The position numbers and the translations under genes are program-made. Under the pieces are notes generated by a model. The model searched no databases, was not told the origin of the DNA, and saw only the letters and a program-made list of their open reading frames with translations. 64,000 nt of DNA, taken from NCBI GenBank assembly GCA_022592435.1, contig JABYQS010000031.1, forward strand, positions 208,786 to 272,785, given 5' to 3'. Each line of letters starts with the position of its first letter. The stretch's first letter is position 1. Origin of the DNA: Cerioporus squamosus (taxonomy: Eukaryota > Basidiomycota > Agaricomycetes > Polyporales > Polyporaceae). Positions 35,736 through 48,220 of this stretch are shown here, piece by piece.

Positions 35736-38310
35736 TCAGTCAAGGTCATCAGCCGGATTGTAAGCCGTCGAAGGCGGAGCCTCATCCGTGCCCGCATGAG
35801 GGCGCTGTGAAGACGGCGCCTCAGAGGGTCTCGTCGGGGCGGGTGGAAGAGACGTTGCAGGCGTAAGACTGCTCTGAGATGCGTTCGCCAGGGCAGCGTG
35901 TCGCGCCAACACGTTTGACAACCTGTCACGCTGGTTGTTCATCGTGGGGAACCGCTCCATGTGGTTCCGCAGGATTTCCATTTCCCTATAGGCCGTCGCA
36001 AGGGTGTTCAGCGAATGATTTGACGTATGTGCCGTCTGGGCATTCTGCGCCCTGCTATTCTCGCCAAGGGCCGCCGTCTCAGATGAAGAACTGGCAGCCG
36101 CAGACGAAGTTGCGCGAAAGTACCCAGGGATGGCCACCGGGGTGGCATCGGATGCACCCTCCGGGATAACGGGAGCATGAAGGACGTCTACGTCAAAGCC
36201 GCTCAGAGGAGAGCTCAAGGCGGCGTGTAGGTGAGTGACGGGATTAGCGACGGGAAGGACGTCTGTTGAGGGACCGGAGGGTGCGGTACGCCATGGGGCG
36301 TCTTCGGGAGGAGGGCGTGGTCGGGGCTGTCGGCGGAGCAAGTCCAGCATATTTCTTCTGAGCGACGTAATGGCGGGTGCTGGATCCCACTGACCATCCG
36401 AACGTATGGAGTCGAACAGGGAAGATTGCCCCAACAGAGGGTCAGGCGGGGTGAAGGAGGATTCGACGATGTCAGGGGCGGGGATGCTTCCGAAGGCGGA
36501 ACGACGGGTGCGGATGGAGGGCGAGCGAGCACGCCTGCTGCTGCATTCCTGTGTTGAGGCGCCTCGCTGTTCTGACCGCGGACATCTGGATCCCGGTTGG
36601 CCTGCTGCATCTGAACGATCTCCGTCTCGGCTCTGAAGTTCCACAGGGGGTCTGTCGTGTCAAATGCTGCGCTTTCAAATCGGAGCAACTCCGTCAGGAA
36701 GCTATTGCCGGGAGGTCGAACTGGCCTACGAGGCGCTGCGTGCGCCGCGGAATCCGTGACCCTTCGCGGTGGCAGCGGTGGATCTGCGAAGAAATTCAAT
36801 CAGCTGAGCGAACAATGAACAGCGTGTAGAAAGGAGGATATACTCACACTCCGGCATGCGAACTGCAGGACGCTGCCGTGGGATCCCAGCCGCTTGAGCC
36901 TGCTCTTCCGCAGAAAGCCAATCACTCATGCTCTCCGCTTCAGGGTGCTGCCAGATACGCGAAGGGTGTTGCGCTTCTGGTTCTGGCTCGGGAGTCTCGG
37001 GGTGATCAATTCCTCGCGAGATCTGCAGTGTCAGCGACAGCGGGTCGATATCGAACCTGCAAGTCGGACATGTCGTCTTCCGGGCCAACCAAGGTGACAG
37101 ACAGTCTCTGTGGAATAGATGCTTGCCGGCACACGGGAAGGCGACGATGCAGTCTTGCTCTGGGTGGAAGGGCAGTGCCGCGAACATGGCCGCGACGTGG
37201 GGCACATGTCCGACGTCAGGAGACTTGCTAACGAGATCGTCCCGGCAGATGGCGCATCCATCGACATCCTCTCCGTCGCCGGTGCGCAACTTCTCGTAAC
37301 GCCGGACGAGGTCGTCCGAGACAACCTCCATCGCTGCGAGCAGTATCTCGGCACGCTGCGGGTCGTTGTCTACCCCGGCGAGCCTCGTAAGGTCAGTCAC
37401 CCACGGCGGCGGGGGGTGGAGGCGTGACGGGAGATCAGGAATAACGTTGCTCTACAGAGCACGCTCAGTCGTTTCAAATCATACAGGTAACAATTACGTA
37501 CCGCCCTTTCCAGGAGATCTCTGTACAACTGTGTGTTGCTCGTGAGCTGCAATAGGTCGAATTCGGCTTCGGGCTCGATGTTGATAGACTCCGCTAGGTG
37601 CAGAGGAGTTGGACCGGTTCTGGCGTGGTTGCGTTCTGCGTTCTCGATCATCTGTGCGACGAGGTTGGTCTCGTCGTCCGAGTAGTCCAAGCTCTCCTCA
37701 TCGTCCCAGTCAGAGTCAGAGTCGTCCATGAAGACGTCGTCCTCGTCGGAAGAGTCGGAGACGCTCTGAAGGGAAGGCAGGCTGCTGTCGCTCTCGTTCC
37801 CGGCATCCTCCTCGCGCTGAGCTGCGGAGGTGGTAGAACGAGCTGGCCGTCGTACTTCCGGGATCGGGTCGGATACGATGCGTATCGAAGCGAGGTGCGA
37901 GTGACGTACAGCGGGCATTGCGCCACTCAAGTTATGCGGAGGGGATTCAGTGGTGGCGGGGGACAGAGACCGCGACCGAGGACGGTCAGCCGGCTCCAGC
38001 GGCGGCGGACCGTCATCCTCATCCTCTTCCAGTGTTGGCATTTCATCGGCAAACGGAGGGTCATTCGCAGACGCGCGAGAAGGACGGTTTCCGGCTCGTC
38101 TTCGAGAGGGGGGAGGTCGTCATACACACTCGAGTCGTCCCTCTGTACCACATCGCCGGGGCGCAAGTTTGGGTTTATAAACTCCGGGTTCAGGAGCATC
38201 TCGAGGAGGCTGTTGGGCTCGGGATGGGTGTGGTTGCCAGCAGAACCGTCAGCCCGCCGCAGATCCGCTAGTAGAGCATACGCGGCGAGCATCTCGGGTG
38301 TGCGATCCAT
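35736..38310 (-). CDS. RING-H2 zinc-finger protein, probable E3 ubiquitin ligase
   Basis: Best model: 38310-38086, 38023-37502, 37451-36848, 36783-36617, 36548-35736; 776 aa. The RING-H2 lies near residues 300-355: CAIC, a long loop, then FPCAGKHLFHRDCLSPWLARKTTCPTC. This spacing fits a ubiquitin ligase that binds an E2. Upstream there is a very acidic segment (DSDSDWDDEESLDYSDDETN); downstream is a long Ser/Pro-rich tail. Introns at 37501-37452 and 36847-36784 have normal signals. Those at 38085-38024 and 36616-36549 are inferred from frame changes and have weak donors, with alternatives of 47 and 35 nt, so those junctions are uncertain. The substrate is unknown. Bases 35077-35735 hold only flanking sequence. 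Confidence 0.8.
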
Positions 38311-38616
38311 GACGTGAAGATAGCACCTGCGCAGTCAAGAGGAGACAGAAAGCCCAGACACCAAACACTAGATGATGAAACGTAGAAGAAGATTGGGATG
38401 AGGGAGTAGTGGTCGGAGACAATGCGCCTTTTGTCGGGACGCGACGGGCGTCGTGTCGTGCTATCAGATATGATCACGCTCCGAAAGCCTTGCCTTAAAC
38501 ACCGCTTACGTTTATTGAGACTCCGATAGCCGGGTACATACGCGCGACGCGTCGCGAGTCGCGGTTCGGTTCACCACCAACCACTTCTTGCACTTCGCGC
38601 GCAGACTTCCACCACA

Positions 38617-40645
38617 ATGCCACCGACTGCAATATATTTGCAGAAAGCATGTCTGCAGCACAGGTACATCCGAACGCGAGATAACTCACATATAGTCGAG
38701 CGACCCGAACGGCTGCGCGCGGTCAACGTTGGTCTCGCGGCCTCCATCGCGCGACTAGAAGAGCGCGCACCTCCTTCGAGCCCATCCATCTCGACAGGGG
38801 AACACTCCGCGGCTCCTCCCAAGGTCGAGGAAGACTCGGACGAGCTCACCAAGGCTCTCGGAAAACTTCAGCTATCTACTCCTTCGCAGTCGGAGACACT
38901 CGCCCGCGTTCCGGTTACATTCGTGCACAGCGGCGCGTCGGTGGACATCTTGAACGACGCGGCGGTCAAGTATGTGCATGGCGACATAGAGCGCGACGTC
39001 TATCTCGATAATCTCAAAAGATGGACACAAGAGAGTCAAGACAAAGTTGCGAAGGGAGACAGCGAGATTCCCGATGGTTACGCGCAAGGCGATCTTTACT
39101 GTGAGTTGAGCTCGATGCTTCTTCAAGATTAGTACTAATAGACACACCAGTGTGCCCAGGATCTTTAGATGCAATCCAAGGAGCGTTGGGGACGGTCTGC
39201 GAGGCTGTAGACGCTGTCCTTGAAGGTTCTCGAGCAACTCCTGCAGACGCACGAGGAGCCCGGTCTCAGGCATTCGTGGCCGTCCGGCCACCTGGTCATC
39301 ATTGCGGAGAGGTGATTTTGAGAACCATTCTATCTACTCCTTTGTCGCTGACTATATCTAGGATACGCCGTCCGGCTTTTGCTTCGTCAACAATGTGGCC
39401 GTCGGTGCGGCGCATGCACATCTCAAGCACAATATCAACCGCGTTGTCATCCTTGATATCGATTTGCATCATGGTACGCACCTCCGGCACCTACCAGCTG
39501 TTGAGAAGCGTTCACGTCCTCTCAAGGCAACGGCACACAGGCTATCGCATGGCAGATAAACGAAGAGACCTACCGCAGGCAATTGGAAGCTGAGAGCGGG
39601 GCGCCAGGCGGGAAGCCCGGACTGCAAGTATACTACGGAAGCATTCACGACATCCTCTCCTACCCGTGTGAGGATGGGAAGGCGGAGCTGGTACAAGCCG
39701 CTTCGGTCTCCATTCACGGCCCACATGGCCAGCATATCGAGAACATTCACCTCACGCCATACAAGTCAGAGCAGGAATTCTGGGACAACCTATATCCCGG
39801 ATCGTATTCGCGACTGCTGGAGAAAGCTGGGGACTTTCTCGACAGCACAGGAGGGCCAGGGGAAGACACACTTGTGTTCATCAGGTAAGATGTTTGCGAT
39901 GGCTACTTCATCATGGACGCTGAGCCCGGTTGGTAGTTGTGGCTTCGACGCATGCGAACACGAATACTCGTCTATGCAACGACACCAGAGGAAGGTCCCC
40001 GCTTCATTCTACCACCGCTTTGCGAAGGACACGCGTGCCTTCGCAAGACGTTACGCCAATGGCCGACTCATAAGCGTACTCGAAGGCGGTTACAGCGACC
40101 GTGCGCTCACCAGTGGTGCCATGGCGCATCTCTCCGGTTTGCTCGAGGAAGACGATCTGAAGGTTGACCCGGCATGGTGGAGCGTAGAGAATCTGACTGC
40201 AGTATGTCCACCGTTGAGTCACGTCCCGCACTTCGCACTGACTAACTTCATATTACAGCTCGAAGCCGCGACAAAGAAACGGCGCGGGGGCAGACCGTCC
40301 CAGACCGTTCCTCCGGCGCCCTGGCTCGCGCGTACAGTCGAATTGTTCGCCTCTATCGACTCCTCGCATACCATCCCTGCCGTACCACGCGCCCCCATCC
40401 CCGCCTCCAACCGTACTCTACGTGATCGCAAGCCTGCGGATGGTAGCAACCGGGCCAGCCCCGCGACGTCCCCTGGCAAGAAGCCTGCCGCGAACAAGGC
40501 TCGCCCGAGTGTGGCAGCTGCGTCCGCCTCGGAGGAGAGCGACCTGACGGACGTCTCAACAGCTTCGGAGAGAGAGGACACCGTGCCGAAGAAACTGCCC
40601 AGGGTGATCCTAAAGCTCGGTCCTGCACCCGTCGGCGGTTTATAA
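38617..40645 (+). CDS. Hos3-like histone deacetylase
   Basis: Zn-dependent lysine deacetylase. Six exons: 38617-39100, 39151-39311, 39362-39473, 39527-39884, 39937-40201, 40259-40645; 588 aa. The active site is complete: VRPPGHHCGEDTPSGFCFVN (His pair and Gly-rich loop), VVILDIDLHHGNGTQAIAWQ (Asp/His metal ligands), SCGFDACEHEY (third ligand) and LEGGYS (catalytic Tyr). The N-terminus (QHRYIRTRD-SHIVERPERLRAV) is the usual start of the fold. The insert EESQ-like DSDELTKALGKLQLS and the Hos3-type spacing favour Hos3 over Hda1 or Rpd3. The 130-residue tail is basic and Ser-rich, with KKRRGGRPSQ resembling an AT-hook. Confidence 0.92.
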
Positions 40646-41076
40646 GAACTACTCTTGCTTGGGTATGCGTCCATCATACTCTGGAGTTGTGTTGTTTTGT
40701 TGTTATTGCGAGTCCTGCTGACAGTGATAGCTCCTTGGCGCGTTTGATCAACTTGGAAGTTCCACGAAAGCTATGTACGTTATAATCCAGGGAATGGTTA
40801 CGAATCTGTGTATGCAAACGTCTGCTGAGTACACGTCAAGCGAACTGCGGGATTGTGTCAATACTGATAGCAATAGTGGAGTCAAGTCCCCGCTTGCCCC
40901 GCCATCCTCAGCTCCATGGCGCACCTCGGCCGCACTAAGATGCACGCTCCACCAGCAAGCCCACATATCTATTAAGAGGCCTCCGGCGCGGCAGCCACGG
41001 AAAGACTACTTACCGATACATCTACCACGCCTTACTGAACATTGACGGACCTGTACACACGCCTTACATTCAAAAG

Positions 41077-41873
41077 ATGGCATACAACCGTACGAAAGAG
41101 AGAAAAGACCTCCCGCCTCTGCCCAGCTTCGACGACCGTAACGGTCTACGAGGTCGTTTCCAGACGCATCGAGGTGTGTCCACGTCCTCTCCTTTTCTTC
41201 GCTCCATCGGTGTGCGCACCTACCGACCGAATGTCTCGACACAGCGACATCCTCGGACAGCCCGTACGCCATCGTGCACACGCTGCCGGCTGCGAACAAG
41301 GAGCACTCCCCTTCCCCTTCCGCCAGGCAGATACGTCGCCCGCCTGATGCCAGTGACACTGCTGACTGGCTCGAGGACGCTGCTAGCCGCCGTCGACGTC
41401 AGACAGCGGTGAGGAGTCCGGACCTCGATGCTAGTACACCCACCTTGCGGCCGCATTCACGAGACCTGGATAATCCGTGGGCGGCGGCATGGCAGGCTTA
41501 TGGCTACAGGCCTCCAGCACGCCATGGAGGTCGGTCGCTGACCCCGTTCGAAGAGTGGATGTCGCCAGGCTACGTCGATAGTGGGAGGACGGCGCGAGGA
41601 GATATCGGTCGGTTGAATGCGCACGTCGGCGACAACGAGTTCACTGCGAGTACTAGTCCTGGCCGTAGGACACCAGAAGGTGGCATCCGCGAAGGCGACA
41701 ATTGGCATAGCGAAGAGGCGGTACGTGATGAGGACAGACTCGGAGGCAGAACAAGGATCACGAAGCTGCGGAAGAACAAGAGAAATGAGTGCAGACTCAA
41801 AGGTGCCGTCTGGATTGGAAGACTTATCCTGGAAACTCGATGGGTTGACGTCCTCATCAGGGGGCCTGGATAG
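41077..41873 (+). CDS. Hypothetical basic protein with REGDNWH motif
   Basis: Exon 1 runs 41077-41175 and begins MAYNRTKERKDLPPLPSFDD. A GTGTGT donor and ACACAG acceptor (intron about 41176-41243) join it in phase 1 to a long second exon with HTLPAANKEHSPSPSARQ, DNPWAAAWQAYGYRPPAR and TPFEEWMSPGYV. Near the end it has PEGGIREGDNWHSEEA, after which the reading is uncertain. The continuous frame ends at 41873. A very short intron would instead end the protein at EEQEK, and a third frame stays open to 41904. Trp/Tyr-containing, basic and Ser/Pro-rich, with no recognised domain. Real gene likely, 3' end unresolved. Confidence 0.55.
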
Positions 41874-41909
41874 GATGACCGACCGGGTGTCGCGTCATCA
41901 TTGACCATG

Positions 41910-44715
41910 AGCTATTCCTAAGTCAACACTTGTGGCTCGGGACGAAACGACTCGGATAGATTCCACCTGTGAAAGTAGTATCGGCTATGGGTTGCTTATG
42001 AGTGTTCTTAGTGTAAAGTGTAGTCCATCAGCAATCTTCGCGCATGTATTGTCACTGGAAACACGTACGGTATAGAATGCTAGTAGTACCATGGCGTATA
42101 CTGCCATGCAGCAAGACACTCTAGGCAGCCTTGACCGCTGTCACTGCCAACTTCGCCAATACTTAAGAGTCTAAGGCGTGAGCAGGGGTTTGCGCCCGTC
42201 TCGTCCCCGGGCGCTATTAAACAACGCAATGAGTGCCATGAGACGCAGGTTCTCAAGATCTAAACAGGCATCGCCGCAGAGCGTATCACTCCCCGGCGCG
42301 TCTAACTGGTATGGTGGCCGAATGACGACGGTGGCGTCCGCAACTCCGTGACCTCATCGTCGAGTGGATGAGTGACAGACTGAAGTGGACTTGTGTTTGA
42401 TAGCCGGTACCAAGGCGACGCTCGCAATCTCGTTCGATCACGCCATCCCAAGTTCCAACTGCAGTGACCGCTGTCCTGGGCGGCCGGCGAGTGGAAATGC
42501 TGGAATCCGGAGAGCCGTCGCAGCGCATCCGCGTCAGTGGCTGTCGGAAGGAGCTGTTTCGGAACGCACCTCCTACGTACTACGTAGCATATCTCACCTC
42601 TCCGGTGGTTCTCCCGTCATCTCTGCGGCAGGATAAGCTGAACTTGGGATGCATAGGATAACCCTCCCTCCTTACGCGAGGATAACCCATACGGGGACAG
42701 TGACGTCTGACGTCCTGTGAGGTGAACTTACGTCGCCTCACAGGGAGCCCGGACGTATGCCTGATGGTGGCGTCGACGGCCTCCGACCACATTGGCTCTT
42801 ACTTGCCGGCAGACTTCTGCGTTCATGAGAAGCCCCGAGGGCTGCCATATTGAACGCCGGGTCAGTGGCGGGACACCTGCTAAATCTATGGATGAAGTGA
42901 GCGAGCGACCGAGGGACCATGCATGATTGGTCGGGGCGCACCCAAGCCCGATGGCGAAGAGTTAGATCGACTCCTCGACGACGACTTGAGGATACACACC
43001 TCCCATCTCGTTCTTTCCCTGCGCACCCGTGCCCTGCATCGATTTCGTGAATTGACAGCGCCCTCGGCGAAAGCCGCAGTCTAGTAGCCCGGCGGACGGT
43101 GGTTGGTGGGAAGACTGCCCCCGAGCCCACACTTGCGTGCGAGTGCCTTGTACGTGAAGCGGAAGCGAAGAAGGCCTGTCGAACGTAACAGAAACTCGGC
43201 CTGGGCTGCGATGAGGTGGTATCGTGCAGTGGGCGTACACGTACACTGCCTACGTCGTCGTGAGTTCCCGCACTAATGGGCCTTCTCCCGCCAATAGTCG
43301 CCGGGGATTCTGTGTTGAAAGGCTGATGGCTCGGGCACCACCTGACGATGCAAACACGGTACGTTAGTACGCCGGCTGGGTGCAGTTGAAGTCCGAGCTT
43401 CCAAAGCTTACACGATAGTAGCCTGAAGTTCTGCCATGGATAGCCGGTCAACTCCGCAACGGCTAGGACCGACATGAAATGCCGTAGTCTCGAAGAGGCA
43501 GGGGACATTCCCCGGCAAGTTGTAACTTAAGCTGTGCTGTGGGCATCGGCCAAGTACGATTGGTTCGGCAGCTCGACAACGTCGCAGCTGACCAGTGGCG
43601 GAGTTGGGTTGGAGGGCGACGGCGTAGTATGCCTTGATCGTCCCTGCAGCGTTGTCAGTATGCTAAGCACCAAGCGAATGTTATTTCCAGCAAACTCACT
43701 AATGTAGCAATGGAGCTTGCAACCTGAGTTGAATGCGTGTGATAAAGGAACACCGTCTCCGCCAGCTGTGCGGCGTACACTCTTGATCCCCGTCTGTCCG
43801 CGGAGGGTCCAGCTGTCTCAAAAAGCCGACCATTGACAGACCTCGCCAAAATGCTCCTGCAGCGATAGCAATGAATGAAGCCAAGGCGCGGAAGTGCCGA
43901 AAGTGCAAATACTGGAGTATCGCTGAGTTGCCGAAGTCAAGTCAACCTGCCGGTATCGCATGGAAGACCGGCCAGCACTGATGCATGATGGGAGGGCCAG
44001 CGACATTGCGCCGGCATCTATCAATGTCGTTCGCAGCGGCCCACGATTGAAAGGTTCCTTGCTAACCATAATGAGCAGAGCCAACCGGCATCCTAGCAGA
44101 GCTGACGTACAGCTGTGATACTCATTACCTCCAGCGCGGTGATGCGATCGACGCCACAACATCGTCTCTGTCAATCATCCTGCATGACTGAATGCGACAC
44201 AGAGTCGGTTGCTGCTAAGGGTACGCCGTAGCTCGCGATAAGCTGGGTTCGATGTGGTCATTGGCTGTCGCCCTATACACCGCCTCAGCCACAGGTTCCG
44301 GACAGCGAAGACTGCTACATACCTTGCAGACAGAACACCAGGACAGTTAGGGGAACCAGGAGGAGCGCAGAGGGAAGAAGGCCGAGCGGACGTGCACCTG
44401 ACAGCCGGGAGCACTGGCACGAGGACAACGAGCATCTCCCGCGAGTGAATAGCTTATCCCGCAGTGAGAAAAATGCCGACATACCTGCACACCCTACTTG
44501 TCCATGATGGCCTGGCGGAACTAATCGGATGCAGGGGCTCCTCTTCCTATAACCACCATCATGGTGCGTTCTCCCACGGTCCCTGGCTATTGGAGCAGCC
44601 AAACCGTGGGCTTGTAACATATGCTACGAGATCTCAGAATACATCGCCATATTGGAAGCTCTCGAGAGCAGAGGGCTCAGCCCTCGCCACGTCAAGCAGT
44701 CCCGGGACTACTACA
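41910..44715. other. Intergenic region without a supportable gene
   Basis: A 256-codon minus-strand ORF (42738-43508) and several shorter ones overlap, but none shows motifs, plausible splice joins or a coding-like residue pattern. It may contain decayed genes. It borders the AT-rich island. Confidence 0.45.
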
Positions 44716-44932
44716 GTTTGACCCTGTATGGCGCATCAGCAAACCGGACCTCCTAGCTGTAGACATCTGTAGGCTTCCTAGGTTGCTGTAGCTATAGTAG
44801 TGGTTTGTAGATAGGTGGCGCGGGTCTATGGGTTAGCTTCTGGCCCTGTAGCGGTTAGTAGTTGGTTATCATCGCGTGCGCGGGTAGTGGTAGTGCTCTA
44901 TAGAGTCGAGCGCGGACAACTGTAGAGCACCA

Positions 44933-44964
44933 GAGCGCCACCCGCGAGCGATGGGATGGCGCTC
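44933..44964. repeat. Inverted repeat (8-bp perfect arms, extended imperfectly)
   Basis: GAGCGCCA at 44933-44940 pairs with TGGCGCTC at 44957-44964 across a 16-base loop. The arms extend imperfectly outward (AGAGCGCCACCC versus AGAGCGCCATCCC). CTCTATAGAG palindromes occur on both sides (about 44895 and 44962), so the whole stretch can fold into nested hairpins. Confidence 0.55.
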
Positions 44965-46386
44965 TATAGAGCTGTATGCAGAGGGGAGGGAGAAGGTAAT
45001 GAGATTGAGCGTTGCCCGCCGGGCGTGGTAATGCAATATATGTAACTCCATGCGGAGGGCGTGGAGATGATAACTGACACCGTGGGCCAATATGCCTAAT
45101 ATCCGGACACTTAGTATGATAACATTGTGATCTTTGACTCAATGTTATCTCCCTTATACCAGACCTGTAATCACTGTGATTATTCAATCTAATTTCATAT
45201 TCATTACTGACCTAAATCTCGGTCAAGTCTCCATGCAGTTAAGTGAATAAAGGCTGATCTTTGCTCCATTGAAACCACAATCAAATCTGACAGTTTATCT
45301 GTATACTAGTTGAAACAAAGTATTCAGTTACTCAGCAAGCCTATCGGTTGTTCTAGGCTGATTGTATTCAAAGTCATATTCGTGTTTATGTTTTCACTAT
45401 GCATCATGTGATATCAGTGATGTTTTGAGAAGCCTATTCAGTATAGATTCATATTAGCAAGAGTGATTTGTTTCCAAGTAACATGCAATAAGATATGGGC
45501 AGCACATTTGAATCAAGCTCACCATAAGATCATGTGCTTATCATCCATTTATTCACAGAGTGCCATGAGAACTTACTAAAAAGGAGTTCACAATAAAGCC
45601 TTTGTTGATAGACTAACTAAATGCTCCATCAAATCCTTGAACAGACTCTGCGCCTGTTCAAGATCATGTCACAATATGCTTTTACCCAGTGCTCCAGCAA
45701 ATTCAGTGTTTTTATGTGTAGACCAGCAATATATTAGGTTATAATTGAGTCCACTGTAATCTGGGATTGCATTGACAATATGTTCATGCTAAAGACAGCA
45801 CCTGGCTTTGACTAGTTTCTATGAAGTTCTTGACTAATCAATAGAGGAGGTATTTAGAGAAAAATCCTCACATATAAAATAATATACCTTTACAAATCTT
45901 TTGACCAGTCACTGGCCCCCGACCAGGTCAAAGTTTGAGCCACTGTTGCAAGTCATTAAGGGCTAATTGGCATAGCCATCTCAGTGCTTGCAATTACACA
46001 ACATGAGTGCAGATTCCAAAGGTAAGGACATGCTCTGGAAATCCATGGAGAGTTGTTCATTTCCTAGCTTTTTGGCTTAAGCACCCTTGAGAACAGAGGA
46101 AATGGTAGACTCCTCATTATTTCCCATACATAGCCTGGCCTTTAGGATCATTGTCTGCATGCCACAATCATGATGCACAGCTACTCAAGAATGAAGTCCG
46201 AGTCTCAGGGTAAGTTGCTTCACATGATTCATAATTCATAGCTTTTGGATCATAGTAGTTGCTTGATGGCTCATGGATCATAGATCATGGCTTATGGCTC
46301 ATGGCTTATAGCTTGCCAATGACAGTTTCAATTCGATGGCTTGTGGAATATGGCGTCGCTAAGCAGCTCAAAGATTATGGCTCTTA

Positions 46387-47136
46387 GTGCTGCAGGGTCG
46401 GGTCCCATGACCGGAAAATGACTGGAACCTGACCCGACCTGAGCAGAAATGACTGGACCATAACCACAAAGGTAGCAGTCAGGTTGCCAGTCAGGTCGTG
46501 GTCATGATTTTTGAACCAATATCTATGACTGGACATGACTGATGATGACCAGTCATGACCAGTCTTTTTTGCCCTACCAATGACCTGGTTATAGGTGCCT
46601 TTGACTGGTAATGACTGGTCATAACCAGTTATGATCAGTCCCGACTAAGCTATCACCGTGGGCAACGATGCCTTATGTCTGCGAATTGATAGTGAACCCA
46701 TCGTGAAAAGTGACTGTACACTACCACTTACGGCAGGTTTTCGTCAAAGTTCACGATGTTTTCTCAATTAATTCGTGGATAATAGGCACCTTTGTCCACG
46801 GTGTATACCAGGTGAGAGCACATATATTGTATAGCCCTTTGGACTTTAAGTCATCAAGATGATCATCTAGAAAGTATCTTAGGCTTGTATAAGGCTATTC
46901 ACCTCTTGATCATGACTTCTCCAACCTTCTTGGGTAGTTATGACTGGTCTTAACTGGTTATAACTGATCATCAGTTTTGACCGGTCAAAACTGTAACTTG
47001 ACTGCAGTTAGGTCAGGTCGTACCACTGTACTACTTCCAGTCCAGTCATAAGACTGAAAGACCGGTCATGTCCAGTCGTAGGTCGGGTCATGGCTCTGGA
47101 TGGCCAATAACCTGACCCGACCCGACCCTGCAGCAC
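46387..47136. mobile_element. 750-bp non-autonomous TIR element (MITE-like), TA target duplication
   Basis: The left end GTGCTGCAGGGTCGGGTC and the right end GACCCGACCCTGCAGCAC are perfect 18-bp inverted repeats. TA lies immediately outside each end (46385-46386 and 47137-47138), as expected of Tc1/mariner-type transposition. There is no transposase ORF inside. The interior has dense short repeats of ATGACTGG and its complement, giving strong palindromes near 46550-46640 and 46940-47070. It sits inside the degenerate ATGGCTCTT repeat array, whose phrase flanks both ends. Confidence 0.75.
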
Positions 47137-47916
47137 TAATGGCTCTTGCATCACAGCTCATGGATGACAGCTCTTGCTTCATGATTCATAGATCATAGCT
47201 CTTAGATCACAGCTCTTCTTTGATGGCTCATGGATCACCTGTCATGGCTTATGGCTTATGACTCATGGCTTGCAGATAATGGCTCTTGCTTGGTGGTTTG
47301 TGCATTATGGCTTCTCATTGGCAGCTTGAGGATTACGGCTCTTGCATGATAGCTCTTGGATGATGGCTCTTGCTCCATGGTTCACAGTTCTTGGATCATA
47401 CATAGTGGCTTATGATGGCTCATGGTTTATAACTTGCAAATGATGGCTCTTGCAAGGATCCCAGTTCTTGCATCACAGCTTGTGGACCATGGCTCTTGCA
47501 CCATGATTCAAAACTCATAGCTTTTGGATCACGGCTCATAGCTTGCAGATAATGGCTCTTGCTGAATGGTTCGTGAATCATGACTCTTGCATCATAGCTC
47601 ATGGTTGATATGCCATGGGGTGAAATGAGCAGAGAAACCACCCAGATCACGGTAATGAGCACCGAGCTCATCTGTGCTCGTATTCTGAAATTTGTTATGG
47701 ACTTACATTTACTATGGTTTGTTATGGTACTTAGATTAGTTTAAGCGCTTTGATCCTAAGATGTACTATCAAGAGCGACTCTTTAGCTTCCTACCCCCTC
47801 AAAAATAAAAAAGGGTGGAGAGAGAGAGAGGACAGTGGGGAGATGAAAGGGGCGGCGGACAGATCAGGCGACGGATTGAAGACTCAACGGTAGCGAGACT
47901 GAAGGTATGACCTCGA

Positions 47917-48220
47917 CTGCGTTTCCTATGCGGAGGCAAACACTTCCGACGCGCGAAAGGCACGGAGTTAACCATGGGAAGCTTGGGAGAACGCCGGGGA
48001 GAACCACAAAGGAAAACAGTGCAGAGACGGTCGGATGGTGTTCGGAACAGTGGGTGACGGCGGCGGTGTACTTTCTATAGAGCATGTAGAAGAAGGTAAA
48101 CTCAATGGTAGGTAATATGGGGCAACGGCTCAGCTGCAACTTCCTATGCAGAGGAAACACTTCTGACATGCAAGAGGCGCGGCATTAACCATGGAGGCTT
48201 GAAGAGCATCGAGGTGGACC
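47917..48220. repeat. Diverged direct repeat pair
   Basis: Copies of about 85 bp at 47917-48000 and 48134-48220 (about 217 bp apart) share CTTCCTATGC-GAGG, AAACACTTC-GAC and TTAACCATGG. Many differences are CpG in the first copy and TpG or CpA in the second. Confidence 0.6.

Noticed and set aside
42738..43508. 256-codon minus-strand ORF
   Set aside because: No recognisable motif, no splice context, His/Arg/Ser-rich random-like reading.
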